A model generated the notes under the pieces. It worked only from the letters and a program-made list of their open reading frames with translations, did no database searches and had not been told where the DNA came from. Positions 1 through 6,245 of a stretch of 10,950 nt of DNA are shown here, in pieces. The translations under genes and the position numbers were made by a program. The number at the start of each line of letters is the position of its first letter. Position 1 is the stretch's first letter. The stretch lies in NCBI GenBank assembly GCA_947057405.1, contig CAMSEJ010000047.1, forward strand, positions 1 to 10,950, read 5' to 3'. The stretch comes from an uncultured Roseburia sp. GTDB lineage: Bacteria > Bacillota > Clostridia > Lachnospirales > Lachnospiraceae.

Positions 1-31
1 ACTCTTTCCCTACACGACGCTCTTCCGATCT
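1..31 (+). other. Illumina TruSeq read-1 adapter (contamination at contig end)
   Basis: The first 31 bases match the 3' part of the standard Illumina TruSeq/read-1 primer, running through CACGACGCTCTTCCGATCT. The match is exact over its length as I remember the adapter, and ends in the T that joins adapter to insert. Genomic sequence therefore begins at base 32. The adapter should be trimmed, and nothing in these bases should be read as biology. It also affects the neighbouring gene, because bases 30-31 supply two of the three bases of that gene's apparent stop codon. Confidence 0.97.
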
Positions 32-812
32 AAAAAGCAATCCACTCCCTGTCGCAGGTCACCATTCCGTGCGACAAATCGGAGGAGAACTGGATACAAA
101 ACCGATCCGAAACCAGACAATTCTGCCCCATCTGGCATAGTTCGCCCGATGCATAGTAAAAATAAATATGAATGGGATTTTTAAGCAGAAGCAAATCAAT
201 CATCTGCCGCATCCGCATTAATTTTAACCGGACAGCTCTGTATTTTCCCTCTTCGCTGTTTGCACAGACAAACATGTCCACCGGATTGCCGGAATTGCAC
301 CGAAATTGATTTAACTGGATCACCAGCCATTCCGGCAGGCAGTGCAGCTTCAAAGAAAGCCCTTTGCCCCGACTGCATGCCAAATCAGAAAGTACATTCT
401 GCACGCAGAGTATAATATCCATTTTACCGTTCAGCTGCCGGCAGCCAGACCGGCTCTCCCGGCTGTCGGCTGACGGCATGCTCCACAGGTTCTGCCATTG
501 ACTGCCCTGCCGGTAACTAAGCCGCCTGTCTGCCAGCGTACCAAAGATTTTCAGAATTTCATCAAAGCAGATGCTCTGCAATTCTCCTAATTTTTCTCTG
601 CGGTACGCGGTCCCAAGCTCCGCGCTTTCGTATGAGGTAAGCCGCAGCTGCCCCATCACGTCCCAAAGACGCCTCCAGGTCTTAGGACGGGAACTGCCGG
701 ACAGCCACCGGAACAATACCGAAATATCAATGCTGCACTGTCTGGCGGCTTCCGCAACATTTAAGTTCCTGACCTTTAAAATCTGGCTTAAGCATTCTGA
801 AAATTCCGACAT
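32..812 (-). CDS. HTH (XRE-like) regulator-like protein, 3' end missing at contig edge
   Basis: Partial gene with 260 codons visible. Residues about 10-45 look like a lambda-repressor/XRE-type helix-turn-helix: the segment NVAEAARQCSIDISVLFRWL reads as helix, turn, recognition helix, followed by SGSSRP. The remaining ~200 residues, rich in Cys, Leu and aromatics, match no domain I recognise; they could be a ligand-sensing or dimerisation part. The start at 812 lies 6 bases after the stop of the exonuclease gene, and a GGGAG stretch inside that gene's end may serve as a somewhat distant ribosome binding site. It is therefore probably the last visible gene of the operon. The apparent TAG stop at 30-32 is partly adapter (bases 30-31), so the true protein is longer. 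By position it could regulate the operon, but this is inference. DNA binding is supported only by the short HTH match. Confidence 0.7.
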
Positions 813-818
813 GACCGA

Positions 819-1568
819 TTACTCTCCCACACACGCCAGGTACGCTTCCCGATTCCCGCTCAGATACTCCTCATACCCACGCATCTTTTCCTTCTGCGCC
901 GGCGTTAAACTCTCAAGCCCCAGCAGATATTCATACGCCTGCCGCTTATTTTTATACTGCGCCACAAACATCTTTTTGTCATACTCTTCTTCTACCTCCC
1001 GCCTGCGCGCCATATCTGCGCCACCCCTGCACACGCAGGCAAAAATCTCCGCCAAACACCTTGCGTCGTCAAGCGGCTGAAATTTGTGCACAAACGGAAT
1101 CCCGCAGATATAGGCATACCGTTCCAGGCTGATATCGTATTTTAGGGAAAGCCTGCCCGGCAGAAACCGCACGGCGTCGTAAAACTCCCAGCCTTCGGGT
1201 TCTCTTGTAATAAACCGTTTCAAAAGCTCCTCGTCCTGCCTGCCCAGCGAAATATAATATTCGGGCCTGTATTTTTCATGCGCCGCAAACAAATCCCCGG
1301 TCACCTCTTCCATCGGCCTGCCAAATTTCCGCAGCGTCTGTTCTTCATACCCGATGCGCAAAAGGTGCTCGTCCCAGAGCTCATACTCATCCCCGCACCA
1401 GATCAGGGTATCATAGCTTTCGAGTTCCCTGCCGCCTTTGCGGTAGCTTATTCCGGCTGCCACCGGGACATTGTGGTGGGTCGTCCGCTCGTTGCAGAAC
1501 TCCAGGTCAAAATAAGCTACCGTTTTCTCTTTTTTTAACGCATCCATAATACTGTTGTGATCCGCCAT
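819..1568 (-). CDS. DEDD-family 3'-5' exonuclease-like protein
   Basis: A 249-residue protein with the layout of a DEDD exonuclease. ExoI is seen as AYFDLEF (Asp21, Glu23). The ExoII-like segment SLGRQDEELLKRF carries Asp112 and resembles the W/SxG..D form of ERI1/KapD-like members. The ExoIII-like segment is PLDDARCLAEIF (Asp167/168). Such enzymes trim RNA or DNA from the 3' end using two metal ions. The general-base His of the DEDDh subtype is not in its usual place: His161 lies 5-6 residues before the Asp pair rather than four, and Phe occupies the aligned position. The C-terminal ~65 residues are a charged helical tail (EVEEEYDKKM, then LTPAQKEKMRGYEEYL). The start at 1568 has an AAGGGG ribosome binding site about 7 bases upstream. 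It lies 29 bases after the membrane-protein gene and 6 before the HTH gene, so it is co-transcribed. The fold is fairly sure; substrate and activity are unknown. Confidence 0.75.
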   Translation of the reverse strand: MADHNSIMDALKKEKTVAYFDLEFCNERTTHHNVPVAAGISYRKGGRELESYDTLIWCGDEYELWDEHLLRIGYEEQTLRKFGRPMEEVTGDLFAAHEKYRPEYYISLGRQDEELLKRFITREPEGWEFYDAVRFLPGRLSLKYDISLERYAYICGIPFVHKFQPLDDARCLAEIFACVCRGGADMARRREVEEEYDKKMFVAQYKNKRQAYEYLLGLESLTPAQKEKMRGYEEYLSGNREAYLACVGE

Positions 1569-1597
1569 GATACCACCCCTTCTTCTTTTGCCAAAGC

Positions 1598-3238
1598 CTA
1601 TTCCAGAGACACAACCGTACAGATCCCGCTTTCCGCCATCTCATATTCAAACGAAATCATATCCCCGGCCTTGTATTTTACAATCTCCACAAGCGTCGTA
1701 TCCGCCACGTTTACATCGAATATCTCCTCCGACTGTTCCAGGCAGATATAATAATGCGTATTGCCCTCTACCACAACCGGGGCAACAGACGCAATCCTGC
1801 CCTTCGCCTTTTCATAAACTCCGGACGTTTCGCTCTTGGTAATACCGTTTGTCGTAAGCAGCTTCAAATACGCTTTTTCACATTCCTGTACGGTATCGCC
1901 GATGGCTACCCACTGGTATTTCTGGACGTTTACCATCGCATATTTTTTCACCAGACCGGCGCCGTCCTTTAACGCCATAAAATACGTCGGCTCGTCGGTA
2001 ATATTTAACAACAGCGGAAACGTCGCCCGGTAGCCCAGATTCTGTACCTGGCCTTCGGCGCTCGACATGGCGGAATCTTCAATCGCGCCCTCAATCCGGT
2101 AAAATTTCGTTTCCATGGTCCGCTGGTTCATCAGCACAAAACCCACGTTGGACTGATCGCCGCTGACGCTCGTAACGCCCGTATACACCCAGACGTCGTC
2201 GTTTAGCGCAATGTAATTATAGCCGTTTGTCGTCTGCAGGCAATCCTTCTGCCCTAAAATACTGTTAAAATAACCGTGCTTTAAAATACCGTGATAATTA
2301 TATAATCCCGTCAGCAATTCCGCGGAATACACCTTATCCACCCAGGTCGGCACGTCCTCCACGTCGTACTCCTCGCACACCCCGGTAATCGCGTTGCAGA
2401 GTACGGCTTTTCCGATGGTCTGCCCGCCGAATAAGCCGATGTTAAACTTTTTGACCGGGCAGACCCAGTACGGGGTGCCTTCGTCGTCAATCTCAAAGAA
2501 AATCTGCTCGCTGAAAATATACGTCGGATAGCGAAACCGCAGATGCCGGTATATGTTGCGGTTAAACAGCTCCGACTCGGAATAGCGGATGCCCGCGCTC
2601 AATTTGACGCATTCAGTATTCTGCGTCGCCATATCAATCCGGATATACGCCGGAATGCCCTGCTTCTGGTTCGTAAGCCATTTAATCGAGCTGGCGTACA
2701 CAAGCGGCGCGACGCGCACCGGGGTATTCTTATAATTAATCTGCGTATACTCGGAACTGACCTCAAACTGGGACACCATATCCACCATGCTCCCCATCTT
2801 GCGGTTGCCGAGCAGTTCGGCGGAATTTTTATCCAGCAAAGGGATCGTTTGATAGCCGACCTCTTTGATATCCTTAGAAAAGTCGCTTTCCTGCACGGTC
2901 AGAAGCTTCTGGTATTTCGCCGCGTTTACAATCGGAGACGAAAGGATTGCCCCTGCCGCATAGACTGCGCCAATCAGGACAAATACCGCCAGGCCGATTT
3001 TTGCAAGCTTAAACTCACGGAACATTTCTTTTGCGCCCATCCGGATTCCCTGGCTGCGGAAGCTGCGCCCCGATTTTACCAAAAGATACATTACGGTAAC
3101 AAACGCCGTCAAAAACAGCAGGCACTGCCAGAATCCGGCTGAGTGTATATTCACCGCCGGGAGTGTAATATAATAATAAACGCCTAAAAAGAGCGCCAGT
3201 AATACAATAATTATGATTTTTTTCGCTGCATGTTTCAT
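1598..3238 (-). CDS. Membrane protein with three N-terminal helices and a large extracytoplasmic domain, function unknown
   Basis: A 546-residue protein that I cannot assign to a named family. The N-terminus is Lys-rich (MKHAAKK), followed by membrane segments at about 8-26, 35-55 and 80-104. The basic stretch between helices 2 and 3 (KSGRSFRSQGIRMGAKEMF) suggests it is cytoplasmic, so the N-terminus would be inside and the ~440-residue C-terminal part outside. That part is rich in beta-type, aromatic segments (for example HLRFRYPTYIFSEQIFFEI and DDVWVYTGVTSVSGDQSN), with no catalytic motif I can identify. Its ATG overlaps the stop of the GTPase-NYN gene (ATGA, 3235-3238), with GAGGGAA 7 bases upstream as ribosome binding site, so translation is probably coupled to that gene. 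The strict coupling suggests related function, but what a surface domain would do with a translation factor is unclear. Confidence 0.8.
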   Translation of the reverse strand: MKHAAKKIIIIVLLALFLGVYYYITLPAVNIHSAGFWQCLLFLTAFVTVMYLLVKSGRSFRSQGIRMGAKEMFREFKLAKIGLAVFVLIGAVYAAGAILSSPIVNAAKYQKLLTVQESDFSKDIKEVGYQTIPLLDKNSAELLGNRKMGSMVDMVSQFEVSSEYTQINYKNTPVRVAPLVYASSIKWLTNQKQGIPAYIRIDMATQNTECVKLSAGIRYSESELFNRNIYRHLRFRYPTYIFSEQIFFEIDDEGTPYWVCPVKKFNIGLFGGQTIGKAVLCNAITGVCEEYDVEDVPTWVDKVYSAELLTGLYNYHGILKHGYFNSILGQKDCLQTTNGYNYIALNDDVWVYTGVTSVSGDQSNVGFVLMNQRTMETKFYRIEGAIEDSAMSSAEGQVQNLGYRATFPLLLNITDEPTYFMALKDGAGLVKKYAMVNVQKYQWVAIGDTVQECEKAYLKLLTTNGITKSETSGVYEKAKGRIASVAPVVVEGNTHYYICLEQSEEIFDVNVADTTLVEIVKYKAGDMISFEYEMAESGICTVVSLE

Positions 3239-5952
3239 TCCGTTCCCTCGCTTTCTTCCTCAATCGCCTTTAACTGCTCTTTGATATCTTCTGTTACCCC
3301 GTCCAGCAGGTAGCTGCGGCCGCCCCTCTGCGGCGCCAGATGTTCTTCCTTTAGCTGTTCCTTCATCCGGACGATTTCTTCGGCAAATTCCTTTGCGGAC
3401 AAAAGAAGACAGCCCGCGCCCCGGATAATGATCTGTTCAAGCCCGTCCGAGGTCGCCACGGTAACATGATACCTTTTGCTGTTTTCGTGGGCAAATTTTT
3501 CAATGTAAGCATCGGCTGTTTCCGCTTCTTTTGTGTATACCACATGGATGTTGTGGTAATCGTATACTTCCGTTCTATGGCCCGCTACGCGGTACGCGTC
3601 AAATACGGCAATCACCCGGCAGCCTTTCATGCCCTGGTAGTTGCAGAGCATATCAAGAAGCATGCCCCGCGCGCCGTCCATATTGGTCTCAGAAAGCGTC
3701 CTCAACGGTTCCCACGCATATATTATATTATATCCGTCCACCAAAAGGTATGCTTCTTTTGGCTCCTCTTTTTTTTGCGCCCGGTATCCTGCCCGTGCGC
3801 CGTCCTCCGCAGAAATGCGCCTTGCGGCCCGATAACCTTTCTTTGCGGAAGATTTTCCCTTTTTGTTGGCAAAAAGCGTCCGTTCCAGTATCGCGTCCAC
3901 TTCTTCTGCGGCCAGCCATTCCTCCTCATGAGAAAGGCTCTGCGCCGTTACGGCCGGGGGCGCCTCAAACTCGTTTTTTTTTGCGGCAAGAACACTCTCC
4001 ACATGCATAAATTCCTTTACCCGGTCCCATTCCACCAGCTGCCCCGCGCCGTGGGAGCAAAATACAGAGCCTGACGGATTCAAAAGATCCGCATCGGGAT
4101 CGTACCCCGTCTGCCCGATCACTTCCTCCGGATTATGGCATGCGCCGTACCCGCCGTAGCTTAAAAACAGCCTGCCGTTCCCTTTCGTATAAGCCGCCAC
4201 CTCTTTGGCGTATTCCTGCAGCAAAGCAACCGGGGCCTTCCCGGTTAATACGGCAAGCCCGTCTTTTATGTCCGGCCCTTCCATACTGCCGCAACGCATT
4301 TTCATATCCGTCATAGCCCGCCCGGTAAACGCCTCCGGCACCTCCAGGCGGTATTCGTAATAAGGCTCCAGCAGCACGCACTCTGCCTGCATCAGCCCCT
4401 GCCGGACGGCCCGGTAAGTCGCCTGCCTGAAATCCCCGCCTTCCGTATGCTTCTGATGTGCCCGTCCCGCCGCAAGCGTAATCCGGATATCGGTAACGGC
4501 CGAACCGGTCAGCACGCCGGCATGTTCCCGTTCTCGCAGATGCGTCAGTATCAGGCGCTGCCAGTTTCTGTCCAGGATATCTTCGCTGCATTCCGACGCG
4601 GTCACCACGCCGCTGCCGCGCTCTCCCGGCGAAAGCAGAAGATGCACCTCCGCATAATGGCGCAGCGGTTCAAAATGCCCTACCCCTTCCACCGTATCCG
4701 CAATCGTTTCTTTATAAACAATCCGCCCGGCGCCGAATCCGATTTCTACATGAAACCGATCCGCCACCTGCCTTTTTAACACGTCCGTCTGCACCTCGCC
4801 CATCACCTGTACTAAAATTTCCTGGTGCGCCTCGTTCCACAGGACATGGAGCATCGGATCCTCTTCCTCCAGTTCTTTCAGCTTCGGCAGCATCTGCACC
4901 GCGTCCATATTGTCCGGCAGGCGGACGCGGTACGTTAAAATGGGTTCCAGCAACGGCGCAAAAGAAGCCGCCTCCCTGCCGATCCCCTGCCCCGGATACG
5001 TCTGCGAAAGCCCGGTCACCGCGCAGATCTCCCCCGCCTTCACCTCGTTTACGGATTCGTATTTCTCACCGGAATAAATCCGGATCTGATTTACTTTTTC
5101 TTCCCATGTCCCGTCGGCATTGGAAAGCAGATCTTTTACCTTCAGGCTTCCCCCGGTCATTTTCAGGCACGTCAGGCGGCTCCCCGCGCCGTCCCGCATA
5201 ATTTTAAACACCTTTGCCCCAAACTCCGCCGGGTATGTCCGGGGCTGCATAAATGTGCGCAGCCCCTGCAAAAATTCCTTAACGCCGTTTTCTTTTAACG
5301 CCGCGCCGAAATAACAGGGGAAAATCTGCCGGGCGGCAATCATATCGCAAATCCGCTGTGTACCGATGCTCCCGGTTTCCAAAAAAACATTCAGCGCTTC
5401 CTCGCTGCACATAGCGGCCTCCTCCAGAAACGCTTCGGACCAAAGATCGCTAAAATCAACGCAGCAGTCGGAAAGCTGCTGTTTTAATTCCTCCATCAAA
5501 AACGGTTCTTTCGATTCAACCAGATCCATCTTATTGACAAACAAAAAAACGGGAATCCGGTATTCGCCCAGCAGCCGCCAAAGCGTCCGGGTATGCCCCT
5601 GCACGCCGTCCGCCGCGCTGATAACCAAAACGGCATAATCAAGCGCCTGCAGAGTGCGCTCCATCTCGGCGGAAAAATCCACATGCCCCGGCGTATCAAG
5701 CAGCGTAACCGTCAGCCCCGGCAGCCTTAAAACCGCCTGTTTGGAAAAAATCGTAATACCCCGTTCGCGCTCCATAGCGTCCGTATCTAAATAAGCGCTC
5801 TGCTTATCCACCCTGCCGGGTGTGCGGATCATGCCACTTTCATATAAAAGCTGCTCGGAAAGCGTAGTCTTGCCCGCGTCAACATGAGCCAGCATGCCGA
5901 TACAAATATGCTTTTGCGCCGTTTCCGATTTAGCGTTCGATATATGGGACAT
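3235..5952 (-). CDS. Tet(M)/EF-G-like translational GTPase fused to a Rae1/YacP-type NYN endoribonuclease domain
   Basis: A 905-residue fusion. Residues 1-~650 form an EF-G-like GTPase of the ribosomal protection class. They show G1 AHVDAGKTTL (22-31), G2 RGITI (64-68), G3 DTPGH (86-90), G4 NKMD (140-143) and G5-like GAAL (216-219), then domains II-V. A charged linker (~650-733) follows, then an NYN/PIN-like domain (~734-870) closely resembling Bacillus subtilis Rae1 (YacP): YLLVDGYNIIYAW, VIAVFDAYRV, VVYTKEAETADAYIEK, VATSDGLEQ. Asp739 and Asp814 align with Rae1 Asp7 and Asp81, which are reported as catalytic. Rae1 cuts mRNA in the ribosomal A site, and Tet(M)-type GTPases dock at the same entry site. 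The domain IV tip lacks the SPVS of Tet(M), so classical tetracycline resistance is doubtful. The start at 5952 (MSHISNA) has AAAGGGG 7 bases upstream; in-frame ATGs at 5985 and 5958 are less well placed. First gene of the operon, stop overlapping the next start. Architecture is certain to me; function is inferred. Confidence 0.93.
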   Translation of the reverse strand: MSHISNAKSETAQKHICIGMLAHVDAGKTTLSEQLLYESGMIRTPGRVDKQSAYLDTDAMERERGITIFSKQAVLRLPGLTVTLLDTPGHVDFSAEMERTLQALDYAVLVISAADGVQGHTRTLWRLLGEYRIPVFLFVNKMDLVESKEPFLMEELKQQLSDCCVDFSDLWSEAFLEEAAMCSEEALNVFLETGSIGTQRICDMIAARQIFPCYFGAALKENGVKEFLQGLRTFMQPRTYPAEFGAKVFKIMRDGAGSRLTCLKMTGGSLKVKDLLSNADGTWEEKVNQIRIYSGEKYESVNEVKAGEICAVTGLSQTYPGQGIGREAASFAPLLEPILTYRVRLPDNMDAVQMLPKLKELEEEDPMLHVLWNEAHQEILVQVMGEVQTDVLKRQVADRFHVEIGFGAGRIVYKETIADTVEGVGHFEPLRHYAEVHLLLSPGERGSGVVTASECSEDILDRNWQRLILTHLREREHAGVLTGSAVTDIRITLAAGRAHQKHTEGGDFRQATYRAVRQGLMQAECVLLEPYYEYRLEVPEAFTGRAMTDMKMRCGSMEGPDIKDGLAVLTGKAPVALLQEYAKEVAAYTKGNGRLFLSYGGYGACHNPEEVIGQTGYDPDADLLNPSGSVFCSHGAGQLVEWDRVKEFMHVESVLAAKKNEFEAPPAVTAQSLSHEEEWLAAEEVDAILERTLFANKKGKSSAKKGYRAARRISAEDGARAGYRAQKKEEPKEAYLLVDGYNIIYAWEPLRTLSETNMDGARGMLLDMLCNYQGMKGCRVIAVFDAYRVAGHRTEVYDYHNIHVVYTKEAETADAYIEKFAHENSKRYHVTVATSDGLEQIIIRGAGCLLLSAKEFAEEIVRMKEQLKEEHLAPQRGGRSYLLDGVTEDIKEQLKAIEEESEGTE

Positions 5953-6003
5953 AAACATACCCCTTTCTGTAACCTGCCGCTGCATTCGGCTTCTGTTTCA
6001 CTC

Positions 6004-6032
6004 ATTATAACACAAGACAAGACGAAAACCAA
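6004..6032 (-). promoter_or_regulatory. Promoter of the GTPase-NYN operon
   Basis: On the minus strand a perfect -10 box TATAAT (6004-6009) lies 17 bases from TTGGTT (6027-6032, three of six matches to TTGACA, including the conserved TTG). Transcription would start near 5997, giving a leader of about 45 bases before the start codon at 5952. The leader is too short for a leader-peptide attenuator such as that of tet(M), and none is visible. Confidence 0.75.
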
Positions 6033-6152
6033 TATTCTCAGATACTTCAAAAAAACGGATCGCTCCATGTACCCAAAAACCAATCCGCCGTTAAACATTA
6101 AACCTGTATACACGCGCTTAAACACTTCACCCAAAAGCCTGCCAAAACAGCA

Positions 6153-6234
6153 GTCAGCCAGAGGGCAGGGGATGCGGCATTCGCCCTGTAACAGGATTTA
6201 GCGGCTCTTAAGTATCCCATGCCCTCTGGCTGAC
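6153..6234. repeat. 82-base inverted-repeat element (15-bp perfect arms), possible extragenic palindrome or structured RNA
   Basis: GTCAGCCAGAGGGCA (6153-6167) is repeated exactly inverted as TGCCCTCTGGCTGAC (6220-6234). After one mismatch, GGGAT (6169-6173) also pairs with ATCCC (6214-6218), so the stem has about 20 pairs. The ~40-base interior contains a small hairpin, CCTGTAACAGG (6185-6195), and a GCGGC direct repeat flanking it. On the plus strand GGATTTTTCC follows; on the minus strand the T-tract (TGCTGTTTTGGC) is poor. It starts 11 bases past the methyltransferase stop, so it may end that transcript, but the long loop is unlike an ordinary intrinsic terminator. A small extragenic repeat unit or a structured RNA fits better. 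No target-site duplication is evident. Confidence 0.7.
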
Positions 6235-6245
6235 GGATTTTTCCT

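Noticed and set aside
2543..3142. 199-codon plus-strand open frame opposite the membrane-protein gene
   Set aside because: Antisense shadow of a well-supported gene, with Arg/His-rich low-information sequence and no recognisable motif.
3466..4074. 202-codon plus-strand open frame opposite the linker and NYN region
   Set aside because: Antisense to a region with clear Rae1-like homology; no family features of its own.
3235..5952. Calling the large GTPase a tetracycline resistance gene
   Set aside because: The fold is right, but the domain IV tip differs from known resistance proteins, there is an added nuclease domain, and no tet-type leader peptide is seen.
5953..5985. Longer GTPase-NYN start at 5985 (11 extra residues) or the ATG at 5958
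   Set aside because: The AAAGGGG ribosome binding site lies inside this stretch, 7 bases before the ATG at 5952 and only about 1 base before that at 5958. No good site precedes 5985.
5829..6134. 101-codon minus-strand open frame covering the operon promoter and the 5' end of the GTPase gene
   Set aside because: It begins with TTG without a good ribosome binding site, crosses the promoter and overlaps the GTPase gene out of frame.
5884..6201. 105-codon plus-strand open frame across the promoter and the inverted repeat
   Set aside because: Antisense to the GTPase start, ends inside the inverted-repeat element, and has no promoter or recognisable protein features.
6153..6234. Treating the inverted repeat as insertion-sequence ends
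   Set aside because: The interior is about 40-50 bases with no transposase, and no target-site duplication flanks it.
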